Positions 35,264 through 44,362 are shown, numbered from the stretch's first letter. The stretch: 64,000 nucleotides of DNA from Burkholderiaceae bacterium (GCA_016710525.1 JADJVQ010000035.1:10520-74519); one strand, 5' to 3'. The notes: generated from the sequence alone by a model not told the origin. Translations and numbers: made by a program.

Positions 35264-37501
35264 ATGAATGACCTCAGCTTTGCGCCACGAACCGCGGCCC
35301 TGCATGTTGTTTCGCTGTCGATCGGCGGAATGACCTGCGCGGCCTGCGCCGGACGAGTCGAACGCGCGCTGGCGAAAGTGCCGGGGGTCACCGATGCGAG
35401 CGTGAACCTCGCCACCGAGGTCGCGCAGATCCGCTTCGAGGGGCTCGATCCCGACCCCTCGAGCCTCGTCGCGGCGGTCGTGAAGGCCGGCTACGAGGCC
35501 TCGCCGCGCGTGGCCGGCGCGGCATTGGTTGAACCGACAGACGACGAGGCCCGGCGCACCGCCTGGGCGGTGCTGGCGGCGGCCCTGCTGTCGGCGCCGC
35601 TGATGCTGCCCATGCTGCTGGCGCCGTTCGGGGTGCACGCGATGCTGCCCGGGTGGTGGCAGTTCGCGCTGGCCACGCCGGTGCAGTTCATCCTGGGACG
35701 ACGCTTCTATGTGGCCGGATGGCACGCGGCGCGTGCCGGCGAAGGCAACATGGATCTGCTGGTGGCCATCGGCACTTCCGCCGCCTACGGCCTGTCGGTG
35801 TACATGCTGCTGGCGCATGGCGATGGCCATGGCACGCATCTTTATTTCGAGGGCGCTGCCGTCGTCATCACACTGGTCATGCTGGGCAAGTGGCTCGAGG
35901 CCCGCGCCAGGCGCAAGACCACCGAGGCGATCCGTGCGCTGCAGGCCCTGCGCCCGACCGTGGCGCTGCTGCGCCGCAACGGGCGCGAGGTCGAGGTGCC
36001 GCTGGACAGCGTCTTTGTCGGCGACGAGGTGATCGTCAAGCCGGGCGAGCGCATCCCGGTCGACGGCGTGCTGATCGAAGGCGAGACCCAGGTCGACGAA
36101 TCCTTCATTACCGGCGAGAGCCGCCTGATCGAGCGCCGCCTGGACGACCGCCTCACCGGCGGGTCGATCAACGGCGAGGCGCGGGTGGTGATGCGAACGA
36201 CCTCGGTCGGCACCGAAACCGTGCTCGCGCGCATCATCCGGCTGGTCGAGGATGCGCAGTCGCGCAAGGCGCCGATCCAGCGGCTGGTCGACAAGGTCAG
36301 CCGGGTTTTCGTGCCGGTGGTGCTGGCGCTGGCGCTGCTGACGCTGCTGGGCTGGGGATTCAGCGACGGGAACTGGACCCGGGCCATCCTGAACGCGGTG
36401 GCGGTGCTGGTGATTGCCTGCCCGTGCGCGCTCGGGCTGGCCACGCCGACCGCCATCATGGCCGGCACCGGGGTCGCGGCCAAGCACGGGATCCTGATCC
36501 AGGATGTGCAGGCGCTCGAAACGGCCCACGCGATCAGCGTGGTCGCGTTCGACAAGACCGGCACCCTGACCGAAGGCAAACCCTCGCTTTCCGCCTGCGA
36601 AGCGGCGCCGGGTTTCGAGCGGCGCGACGTGCTGGCACTGGCCGCCAGGGTGCAGGCCGGCAGCGAACATCCGCTGGCGCGGGCGGTCTTGCAGGCGGCT
36701 CAGCAGGAGGGCCTGCAGCCCTCGGGCGCGGCCCTCGACATTCACGCCCTGGCCGGGCGCGGTGTGCGCGGTCGGATCGATGGACAGCTGGTGTGGGTCG
36801 GCAGCGCGCGCATGCTGACCGAGATCGGTGTCGAGCCCGGGGCGATGAGGGCGCGCGCCGATGCGCTGGCCGAGTCGGGCGCGACAGTCTCGTTCGTGGC
36901 CTGCGCCCCGCTCGAAACCCCTGCCGCCGCCCGGCTGGCCGGCGTTCTGGCCTTCGGCGATCGCATCAAGCCGGGCGCCGCGCGCGGGCTGCAGCGCCTG
37001 CGCGACCTGGGTATCCGGACGGTGATGCTCACGGGCGACAACCCGGGCGCCGCGCACGCGGTCGCCGCCCAGCTGCCCCTGGACGATGTGCGCGCCCAGG
37101 TCCTTCCGGAGCAGAAGTCGCAGGCCATCACCGACCTGCGCGACGGCGGGCGCCAGGTGGTGGCGATGGTCGGCGATGGCGTCAACGATGCGCCGGCGCT
37201 GGCCGCGGCCGACGTCGGCATCGCGATGTCCACCGGCACCGACGTCGCGATGCACACGGCCGGCATCACGCTGATGCAGGGCGACCCCGGACTGGTGGCC
37301 GATGCCGTGTCGATCTCGCGGCGCACCTGGACCAAGATCCGCCAGAACCTGTTCTGGGCGTTCATCTACAACCTGGTCGGCATCCCGCTGGCCGCGTTCG
37401 GCCAGCTGGACCCGGTGCTGGCCGGCGCCGCGATGGCGTTCTCCAGCGTGAGCGTGGTGAGCAACGCGCTGCTGCTGCGACGCTGGCGCCCGGGCGCCTG
37501 A
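35264..37501 (+). CDS. copA: Copper-exporting P1B-type ATPase
   Basis: 745 residues. One N-terminal HMA domain has GMTCAAC (Cys25, Cys28). The membrane CPC motif is at 386-388 ('CPCALGLATP'), the phosphorylated Asp430 is in 'DKTGTLTEG', then 'SEHPLARAV' with the HP motif, and 'GDGVNDAPAL' near 637-646. This set defines Cu+ (or Ag+) exporting ATPases. It pumps cuprous ion from cytosol to periplasm. No CueR-like operator is visible in the short upstream gap. It may act with the RND metal pump 28 kb away. Followed by a hemerythrin gene 41 bp on. Confidence 0.95.
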   Translation: MNDLSFAPRTAALHVVSLSIGGMTCAACAGRVERALAKVPGVTDASVNLATEVAQIRFEGLDPDPSSLVAAVVKAGYEASPRVAGAALVEPTDDEARRTAWAVLAAALLSAPLMLPMLLAPFGVHAMLPGWWQFALATPVQFILGRRFYVAGWHAARAGEGNMDLLVAIGTSAAYGLSVYMLLAHGDGHGTHLYFEGAAVVITLVMLGKWLEARARRKTTEAIRALQALRPTVALLRRNGREVEVPLDSVFVGDEVIVKPGERIPVDGVLIEGETQVDESFITGESRLIERRLDDRLTGGSINGEARVVMRTTSVGTETVLARIIRLVEDAQSRKAPIQRLVDKVSRVFVPVVLALALLTLLGWGFSDGNWTRAILNAVAVLVIACPCALGLATPTAIMAGTGVAAKHGILIQDVQALETAHAISVVAFDKTGTLTEGKPSLSACEAAPGFERRDVLALAARVQAGSEHPLARAVLQAAQQEGLQPSGAALDIHALAGRGVRGRIDGQLVWVGSARMLTEIGVEPGAMRARADALAESGATVSFVACAPLETPAAARLAGVLAFGDRIKPGAARGLQRLRDLGIRTVMLTGDNPGAAHAVAAQLPLDDVRAQVLPEQKSQAITDLRDGGRQVVAMVGDGVNDAPALAAADVGIAMSTGTDVAMHTAGITLMQGDPGLVADAVSISRRTWTKIRQNLFWAFIYNLVGIPLAAFGQLDPVLAGAAMAFSSVSVVSNALLLRRWRPGA

Positions 37502-37542
37502 GCCCTCTGCGAGACCGATCCATTCCCATCGAGGACCACGCG

Positions 37543-38127
37543 ATGCAACATGAAGCCCTGCGCATCATCCACGACGAGCACCATGCGATCACGGCCATGC
37601 TGTCGGCCATGCGCGGCGTGGCCGCGCGCCTTTCCCGACAGCCGGATCCCCAGGATTTCGATGTGATGCGCGCGATCCTGCTGTACATCGACGAATTTCC
37701 GGAGCGCCTGCACCACGTCAAGGAAAGCGAGGTGCTGTTTCCACTGGTCCGGGCCAAGGCGCCCGAGATCGCGCCGATGCTCGACCGGCTGGATGCCGAG
37801 CATCTGCGCGGCGAGACGGCGGTGCGCGGACTCGAACACGATCTGCTGGCCTGGGAGCAGCTTGGCGATTCGCGGCGCCTGCGTTTCATGGATTCGCTGG
37901 AGCGCTACAGCCAGTTCTATGTCGATCACCTGCGGGCCGAGGAGTCCGAGGTCCTGCCGGCCGCCGTCCGGGTGCTCGACGAAGCCGAATGGGCGCAGGT
38001 GCTGGCGGCCTTCCAGGCCAATCGCGATCCGCTGACCGGCGAGCAGCCGGAGGCCGAATACGAGCGCCTGTTCCGCAAGATCGTCAACGATGCGCCCTCG
38101 CCGATCGGCCTGGGCGCTCGCGGCTGA
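37543..38127 (+). CDS. Hemerythrin-like (HHE) domain protein
   Basis: 194 residues beginning 'MQHEALRIIHDEHHAI'. Iron-ligand pattern of a hemerythrin four-helix bundle: His in 'IIHDEHH' (about 9-14), 'LHHVKESEVLFP' (HxxxE), 'DAEHLRGE' and 'YVDHLRAEESEVLP' (HxxxE). It binds a di-iron centre and may sense or store O2, NO or iron. The start ATG 41 bp after copA suggests co-transcription. No partner domain is fused. Convergent with the exopolysaccharide operon, 15 bp away. Confidence 0.87.
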   Translation: MQHEALRIIHDEHHAITAMLSAMRGVAARLSRQPDPQDFDVMRAILLYIDEFPERLHHVKESEVLFPLVRAKAPEIAPMLDRLDAEHLRGETAVRGLEHDLLAWEQLGDSRRLRFMDSLERYSQFYVDHLRAEESEVLPAAVRVLDEAEWAQVLAAFQANRDPLTGEQPEAEYERLFRKIVNDAPSPIGLGARG

Positions 38128-38142
38128 AGCCGGCGCGGCCCG

Positions 38143-39981
38143 TCAGGGCCGGGCGATGAAGCGGATGCTGTAGGTCCGCGGCGTGTCGGACACCGGGGGC
38201 AGGTCGATGCGCCAGCGCTGGGCGTCCATCCGGGCAGCGGTGACGATTTCCTGGCGGCGCCGTTGCGCCAGCAAGCCTTCGTTGAGCACCGGCACCTGGC
38301 CGGCCGCCGGCGCCATCACCACGAGCTGCGCGCCCTGGACGGGGGCGCCAGGTGCCTGCGCCGACAGCTCGATCTCGAGCGTGTCGCGTGCGGTGGACAG
38401 CAGACGCAGACGCAACCGGGCGCGCTGGCGCCACCAGGCTTCGATCGCAGCGCCGGGCGCGACCCACAACTGTGATCGTTTCGCGGCCAGGACGCCCAGC
38501 AGGGCGTCCATCCCGCGATCGAGTTCGCCGCCGGGGGCGTAGTTCTGGGTGTGTACCGAGAGCAGGCCGAAGCCGCCAAACCGTTCGACGTCGGCGAGCC
38601 CCAGCAGCAGCTCGGCCCGCACGCCGTCGCCGGCCACGCCCATGCGCACGAAGTTGATGTCGTCCAGCAGCGTTCTGGGCAGGACCACCAGCGCTTGCGC
38701 CGGGCCGAGCTCGGGTTCGGCACGCGAGAAAAACGGCAGCATGTCGTCGCTTGAGGCCGGGTCGGCGGCATGGTGGCGGATGCCGGCGCTGCGCATCGCG
38801 ATCTCGGTGGTGCGATCGTAGGATTCGAGGGGCGCCCGAAAGCCGCTGGGCCGGGTCGTGGCGGGGACGAGCGGGGCGAGCTGGCCGACCATGGCGGCGA
38901 GCCGGGCAGCCTGTTCGTTTTCGGGGAGATCCTTGAATCCGACATGGCGCTCGGCGTGATAGCCGATCTCATGCCGCCTCGCCAGTTCACGGGTCAGCTC
39001 CGGAAATTTTGCCGCTTCGCTGGTCAGGCAATAGAAGGTTCCGGTCAGCCCATGCCGATCGAGCGCGGCGGCGAACACACGGGCGTTCTGGAACTGCTCC
39101 TCGGTGTCCATCTCGACCAGAAAGGCCGAACGGTAGGGCGCCGGCCATGCCGCCAGGGCCACCCGCGGCGTGCGCAGCGCCCAGGCCAGCGCGTCGCCGA
39201 CCAGGCGTTCGATGTCGGCTTGTGCGCCCATCCAGGCGGTCTCCGGGAAACCCATCCAGACCCGGCGCGAGCCGGCATGCTCGAGATAGGTGAGCGCGGC
39301 CAGCCCGCCTGCCCCGTCGTGCGCATGGCGATGCCAGACGCCGTAGCGGGCCGCCGCGGTGGCCAGCGGCACCGGGCTGCCGGCCGCAACGGGAACGGGC
39401 GGCGCGCCGGCCTGGTGCAGGCGGGCCCGCAGCAGAGGTTCCACGCTTCGGTTCAGGTACATCCGGCGCCCGGCGCCAAGCCCGATATTCAACGGGCTCT
39501 CGCCGAAAGGCAGCAGATGACGGTCTTCGCTGTCCGGGCCGATGTCGCCCACTACGTCGACGCCGAACACCTGCCTGAGCCAGCCGTAGCCCAGCCATTG
39601 CCCGGCCTCGTCGCGCGCGCCGCTGGCCCATGTGGACAGCACCGATCCGCCGCGCGCGATGAAGGCATCGATCGAGTGGCGTTCGCCGCTGCTGAGCGCC
39701 ACCGCGGACGCGATCACCAGCACCGCCGGCTTCGCGCTGCCGGCCAGTTCGTCGGCGGAGACTTCACAGGCCGCATGGCCCAGGCGCGACAGGGCCGCGC
39801 GCCAGGGGGCGAGCAGGCGATCCTTGTCGGCGCCCTGCGCCGCGAAGAACGCACGGGAATGATCGGCTCGCAGCAGGCAGACCGGCGCGGCCGCCTGGGC
39901 GACGACGCCGGTCAGCAGACAGCCCAACAAAACGCAGGCGGTGGCGAGCGCCCGCGGCACGCTCGGAAGAGTCGATGTCAT
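38143..39981 (-). CDS. Exported polysaccharide deacetylase with N-terminal GATase-like domain
   Basis: 612 residues. Signal peptide (about 1-31). Residues 32-275 form a region resembling class I glutamine-amidotransferase-like or beta-galactosidase trimerisation domains ('AFIARGGSVLSTWASGARDEAG'). A NodB-type deacetylase follows, with Asp292 in 'VEMDTE', 'YHAERH' (His342, His346), 'GFRAPLESYD' and 'LLSVHTQN' matching motifs 1, 2, 3 and 5. The C-terminal ~100 residues are a beta-rich module. It likely removes acetyl groups from the polymer made by the upstream glycosyltransferase, like PgaB/IcaB. Last gene of the operon. Confidence 0.8.
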   Translation of the reverse strand: MTSTLPSVPRALATACVLLGCLLTGVVAQAAAPVCLLRADHSRAFFAAQGADKDRLLAPWRAALSRLGHAACEVSADELAGSAKPAVLVIASAVALSSGERHSIDAFIARGGSVLSTWASGARDEAGQWLGYGWLRQVFGVDVVGDIGPDSEDRHLLPFGESPLNIGLGAGRRMYLNRSVEPLLRARLHQAGAPPVPVAAGSPVPLATAAARYGVWHRHAHDGAGGLAALTYLEHAGSRRVWMGFPETAWMGAQADIERLVGDALAWALRTPRVALAAWPAPYRSAFLVEMDTEEQFQNARVFAAALDRHGLTGTFYCLTSEAAKFPELTRELARRHEIGYHAERHVGFKDLPENEQAARLAAMVGQLAPLVPATTRPSGFRAPLESYDRTTEIAMRSAGIRHHAADPASSDDMLPFFSRAEPELGPAQALVVLPRTLLDDINFVRMGVAGDGVRAELLLGLADVERFGGFGLLSVHTQNYAPGGELDRGMDALLGVLAAKRSQLWVAPGAAIEAWWRQRARLRLRLLSTARDTLEIELSAQAPGAPVQGAQLVVMAPAAGQVPVLNEGLLAQRRRQEIVTAARMDAQRWRIDLPPVSDTPRTYSIRFIARP

Positions 39982-40024
39982 GGACGGAAGGGGCGCCTGT
40001 TGCCGGCGCCGCGGGTGGCGGGTT

Positions 40025-40222
40025 TCAGGAGGGCTTGCTGTTGTCCCAGGGGCGCAGGACCGAGGTCGAAGCCTCGCCGAGCGCTTCGTAGGTCTGGGCC
40101 CGGCGCTTGGGCGCCGACCGGTTGCGCATCCGGAAGGCGACGTACGCCGCCACCGACAGCAGCAGCGTCGATATGCTGAGAAACAGCAGGAAGTTGGCCA
40201 GAAACATCAACAGTTCTTTCAT
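40025..40222 (-). CDS. Small single-helix membrane protein of the exopolysaccharide operon
   Basis: 65 residues: one hydrophobic helix (about 5-30, 'MFLANFLLFLSISTLLLSVAAY') followed by a basic stretch (RMRNRSAPKRR) and a polar tail, so the C-terminus should be cytoplasmic. Its ATG overlaps the glycosyltransferase stop (ATGA). A small membrane partner next to a processive glycosyltransferase recalls PgaD or IcaD, which have two helices. No sequence homology to them is claimed. It starts the stretch leading to the deacetylase, 43 bp downstream. Confidence 0.7.
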   Translation of the reverse strand: MKELLMFLANFLLFLSISTLLLSVAAYVAFRMRNRSAPKRRAQTYEALGEASTSVLRPWDNSKPS

Positions 40223-41573
40223 CGCAATCTTCCCAATCGGTCGAGTTTGCCCCAGGTCATCCGGGTGCCGCGCCATTCGTCGAGGGCCGACAGCAGGCGG
40301 GCGGTATCGAGGAACGCGGCATAAAGATCCGCACGAACGGCGCGGCCCAAAGCAGACTGAGCTCCTCGTCCTCGGCGGCGATGCTGTAGGCCGAGATCGC
40401 GCAATCGAGCAGCACCAGCTGCAGCCACCAGGCGACCACGAAGGGGTGCAGGCCGAGCAGAAGTCCGGTGGCGATGAACAGCACATGGCCGAAAACGTTG
40501 AAGCCGGGCCATACCAGGTTTTCGGCGACCAGGTACCAGATGCCCAGGAAGCGCATGCGCTCGTCGCGCATGCGGAACCATGCCCAGCGCCGCTTGAAGA
40601 CCACCTGCAGGCAGCCGCGGGACCAGCGGTAGCGCTGCTTGAGCAGATCCATCGCGCTTTCGGGCGCCTCGGTCCAGGCCAGTGCCGAGGGTTCGTAGAT
40701 CACGTGCCAGCCGTCGCCCAGCAGCTTGAGCGACAGGTCGAAGTCCTCGGCGAAGGTGTCGTGGTCGTAGCCGCCGACGGCCAGCAGCGCCGACTTGCGG
40801 AACATGCCCAGCGGCCCGGGCACGATCGAGACCGCGCGGCCGGCATTCTGGGCGCGTTTCATCAGGGCCAGGCCGACCACGTATTCGAGCGCCTGCAGCT
40901 TGGTCCACAGGGTGTCGCGGTTGATCACCCGCACGCAGCCGGCGACCGCGCCCATCCGCGGTTCGCTGAAGTGCACGGCCAGCCGGCGCAGCGCGTCCGC
41001 TTCGAGCATGCTGTCGCCGTCCACGCAGACCACCAGTTCGCCGGCGGCGTGGGCGATGCCGAAGTTCAGCGCATCGGCCTTGCCGCTGTTCGGCTTGGTC
41101 AGCAGGCGAACCGCCGCGCCGCCGTTGCCGCGCTGGATCTTGAAGGCGTTCAGGTAGGTCTCGTCGTGCGACCCGTCGTCGATCACCACCACCTCGAAGC
41201 TGGGATAGTCCTGCGCAAGCAGCGATTCCAGGGAATGCCGGATCATCGGGCCCTCGTTGAAGACCGGCACGATGATGCTGATCGTCGGCCAGACCTGCGG
41301 CTCGTCCGGGACACCGTCCCGGGCACGCAGGAACTGGTCGAGCATCGACATGCCGGCCAGCAGCACGTAGCGCACCGACGTGATGGCGAACAGCACGAGC
41401 AGCACGATGGTGGCGACCAGCCACCATCCGTTGGGAGCGATCGACTCGACTTCCTGCGCGAGCCAGATGGCGCCCAGCCAGCCCAGCACGCTGCCGGCCA
41501 GCACGAACACCACGGTCAGTGCCAGCGCCCAGCCGCGGGTCGAAGTCCCGGATTTCTTGCGGGTTTGGGTCAT
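40219..41573 (-). CDS. Processive family-2 glycosyltransferase (PgaC/BcsA-like), frameshift near 3' end
   Basis: About 450 residues from the ATG at 41573. Two N-terminal membrane helices, then a GT2 domain: 'SIIVPVFNEGPMIRHSLESL', 'VVIDDGSHDET' (Asp), 'VCVDGDSML' (DXD-like), 'FAEDFDLSLKL' (catalytic Asp) and 'QRYRWSRG' (Q/RXXRW), then further helices. These residues define polymerising synthases such as PgaC and BcsA. No PilZ domain is present. A missing base near 40322-40326 breaks the frame; restoring it gives 'FYAAFLDTARLLSALDEWRG' and a stop at 40219 overlapping the next gene. It likely makes and extrudes a beta-linked polymer. Confidence 0.85.
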
Positions 41574-41581
41574 TGCGCGCC

Positions 41582-44362
41582 TTACCAGAGCTGTTGCAAA
41601 GAGACCGCGACCTGTCGCTGGCGGTACGGGTTGGGGCGCGGCGTGTCCGACCAGGAAACCTCGGCGGACACGGCGGTGTCCGGCGCGATCCACCAGCGGC
41701 CGTTGCCCGAGACGCTCCAGCCGCTGCGCGCTTCGTTGCTCATCGAGAATCCGCGCTGCACCGACACGAAGACGTCGTGGCGTTCGCCGTACCAGCCGCG
41801 CTGCACGCCGAGATTGACCACCGAGTACGGGTGGGCCGGCGACCAGTAGCGCGGATCGTTGCGGTCGGCCTTGCGCCAGTACCCGCCGACGAACCATTGG
41901 ATTCGCCCGGGAATGGGCTGCAGCACCGGCAGCAGGCGCAGGTCGGCCTCGAGCACCTTGTTGCCGTCCGACACCGAATACCCGTCGGCGCGCGCGCGCA
42001 CCTCGCCGACCATGGTGCTGAAGTTGGCCCAGCCGCCCGCGCTGCCGGCGGTCAGCCCGTCGCGCAGGGCCTGCATGTCGAGCGCCGCACGGCCCCAGTC
42101 GATGCGGCCGAAACGTACGCCGAAGCGGTCGCGAACCAGTTCCAGGCCGACCCGTGCGAACGCGCGATCGCGTTCGCCGCTGACCCAGGAGACATCCAGC
42201 CGCGGCGACAGCGGCAGCCCCGGCAGGAAGACGTTCGCGTTGAGTTCGCGGCGTGTAACCCGCTCGGCAGGCGTGTCGTTGCGCTGGGCCGTGCCGCCGA
42301 CCTCCAGACGCGCGAACCGGTCGCGGGTCCACCAGCGGTGCGACACGGTGCCATCCAGCCGATCGAACTGGCTGCTGGTGCTTGCGCTGGCCACCCGGAA
42401 GGTCGTGGCGGCCCGCAGGTCGCGGCCGGCCAGCGCGAGCGCGGCCCTGGCATCGGCATTGCCGGGGTCCTTGCGCAGCACCGCTTCATACGTGTCGGCC
42501 GCCACGTCGGTCATGCCGCGCCAGCGCTGGATGTTGGCCACGCCCAGTCGCGCAGCGGCATCCAGGTCGCTGCCGTAGAGCTTTTCGTATTGGCCGATCG
42601 CCGCGTCGTAGCGGCCCGACCAGGCCAGCGCGTTGGCGACTTCGAGGCGCAGGGGGCGGTCGTCCGGCCGTTCGGCCAGCAGATGGGCGCCGGTGCGCGC
42701 CGCGCGCGAGTAGTCGGCCCCGTCGAACTGCTGACGGAATTGTTCGGCGGGTGTGGCGGCGAATGCCGGGCGATCGTGCGTGGCGCCCGCGAGTGCGGCG
42801 ACCACGAATGCCAGCATGCCGACCGCGCGGCGCAGCCCGATCGGAGTGACCACGGCGCGCAGGGCATTGGGCGTGTCGAAGCTGGCGGCGTTCTCGAGCG
42901 TCGCCCGGATCTCCGGCGCATCGCTCCAGTGCTGCCAGCCCGCCAGCAGCATGTCGAATCGGCGGCCGAGCAGCCGGGCGAGGGCCGGTTCGGCCTGCAG
43001 CGAAGAGCAGCCTTTGAGCAGCAGCCAGAGGCTGCCGCCGCGTTCGCTGAGCACGGCGTCGCGCGCGCCCTTGCGCAGTGCTGCGTGCACGCTGTCGGCG
43101 GCCTGGGGCGAGGCCGGCGACAGTTGGATCAGGGTCAGCGGCAGATCGACGCTGGCGCACTCGCGCAGCGCATCTTCGACTCGGGTCGCCATTTCGCCGA
43201 ATGAGCAGGCGCAGGCCCGCTCCGGCGCTCCGATGCCCGACAGGACCGCGTCGACATCGGTCTCGACCTCGCGGCTGAACAGGGTGCCGCTCAGCGCCGC
43301 CACCGTCAGTCGCACCGAGGCATCGGTCAGGTCCGCCGACAGCACGCTGCTCGCGCCCAGGCGCAGCAGCGCGATCGACTGCGCGGCACGCAGGCGCGCC
43401 TTGCATTCGCGGATCACCACCCGGACCTGCGCCTTGCCCAGGGCGCGCACCGCGGCCACGGTGCGGGCGAGTTCGGCCACCTGAGAGGCGCGATCGAAGT
43501 GCAGCACCACGGTGCCGGCTGGCATCAGACGGGCCTTGTCGATCACGTCGAGCAGCGTGTCGGCCTGGCGGATCTGCGTGGGCATGCCCAGGCCGATGGC
43601 CGCCTGCCGCGTGGCCACGGTCCATTCGCGCTCGATCGGGACCAGCGCGCGACTGGGCAGCAGCGAAGCGTGGGCAAACAGCCGCCCGGCTTCATCCACG
43701 CTCAGCGCAAAGCGGCGTCGCGGCACCGGGCCAAGCGCGCCGAACCAGTGCCGGATGTCGAGCGTGACCTCGTCGTCGCTGCCGCGAACCACACCGAATC
43801 CGCCGAAACCGTCGGCCACCGTACGCAGCGTGACGAAGTCGCGAGGCGCATCGCTGGGCGGCGAGAAGGTCGCCAGCAGCGCGTGGTCATTGCGCGACAG
43901 CCATTCGTCCCAGGCGCGGGTCGCCTGCACCGCGGCGCCGGGATCGGCCAGGCAGAACAGCCGGTCTGCGCCATCGGCCAGGATCAGCGTCCCGTCGGGC
44001 AGGCCCAGGCCGTCGAGCTCGCGCAGCAGCCGCTGGGTTCCGGTGACGAACAGGTCGCGGCCGGTCTCCATGGTGTGGCAGAAGAATTTCAGTTCGCCGG
44101 CGCCGATCATTTCTCCGACGTCCAGGCCCGACAGTGCGAGCTTGCGCGCCTGCACGGCGGGGTCGACGCTGGTGACCAGCACGGCCATGCCGCCGCGCCC
44201 TGCGCGGGCAGCCAGGGCGGCCGCGACCAGCGGCAGACGGATCGACTGCTGGTCGCAGGCCAGCCCGTAGATGAAACCGGCGGCCAGCTGATCGAATGCC
44301 GGCGGCAGTCCGGGCAAGCCAAGGCGGAAGGGGGATACGCGCTGAGGTCCTGGCATCGTCAT
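41582..44362 (-). CDS. BcsE-like domain fused to TPR and outer-membrane barrel (exopolysaccharide export protein)
   Basis: 926 residues from the ATG at 44362; the frame is open a further 36 codons upstream. Residues ~12-210 look like the inactive RecA-like part of BcsE ('RLGLPGLP', 'ILADGADRLF'). Residues ~280-480 match the BcsE c-di-GMP (GIL) region ('VVIRECKARLRAAQSIALLRLGAS', quoted in part; 'FDMLLAGWQHW'), but the RxGD site is not obvious ('RKGARD' at 430-435 is nearest). Residues 509-535 form a Sec signal-like segment ending AFA-A. TPRs follow (540-650), then a beta-barrel ending in Trp. It precedes the glycosyltransferase by 8 bp. A GTG at residue 504 could be a second start. Confidence 0.75.
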   Translation of the reverse strand: MTMPGPQRVSPFRLGLPGLPPAFDQLAAGFIYGLACDQQSIRLPLVAAALAARAGRGGMAVLVTSVDPAVQARKLALSGLDVGEMIGAGELKFFCHTMETGRDLFVTGTQRLLRELDGLGLPDGTLILADGADRLFCLADPGAAVQATRAWDEWLSRNDHALLATFSPPSDAPRDFVTLRTVADGFGGFGVVRGSDDEVTLDIRHWFGALGPVPRRRFALSVDEAGRLFAHASLLPSRALVPIEREWTVATRQAAIGLGMPTQIRQADTLLDVIDKARLMPAGTVVLHFDRASQVAELARTVAAVRALGKAQVRVVIRECKARLRAAQSIALLRLGASSVLSADLTDASVRLTVAALSGTLFSREVETDVDAVLSGIGAPERACACSFGEMATRVEDALRECASVDLPLTLIQLSPASPQAADSVHAALRKGARDAVLSERGGSLWLLLKGCSSLQAEPALARLLGRRFDMLLAGWQHWSDAPEIRATLENAASFDTPNALRAVVTPIGLRRAVGMLAFVVAALAGATHDRPAFAATPAEQFRQQFDGADYSRAARTGAHLLAERPDDRPLRLEVANALAWSGRYDAAIGQYEKLYGSDLDAAARLGVANIQRWRGMTDVAADTYEAVLRKDPGNADARAALALAGRDLRAATTFRVASASTSSQFDRLDGTVSHRWWTRDRFARLEVGGTAQRNDTPAERVTRRELNANVFLPGLPLSPRLDVSWVSGERDRAFARVGLELVRDRFGVRFGRIDWGRAALDMQALRDGLTAGSAGGWANFSTMVGEVRARADGYSVSDGNKVLEADLRLLPVLQPIPGRIQWFVGGYWRKADRNDPRYWSPAHPYSVVNLGVQRGWYGERHDVFVSVQRGFSMSNEARSGWSVSGNGRWWIAPDTAVSAEVSWSDTPRPNPYRQRQVAVSLQQLW

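Noticed and set aside
34943..37255. 770-codon minus-strand frame opposite copA
   Set aside because: Shadow of copA; composition is Arg/His/Gln-rich without motifs. Only the small HMA remnant at 35100-35228, in a different frame, has support.
42480..42921. BcsE-barrel fusion explained by one sequencing indel
   Set aside because: All three minus-strand frames are open over 42,511-42,921, so no single indel near the junction would yield a stop separating the two parts. A larger assembly error remains possible.
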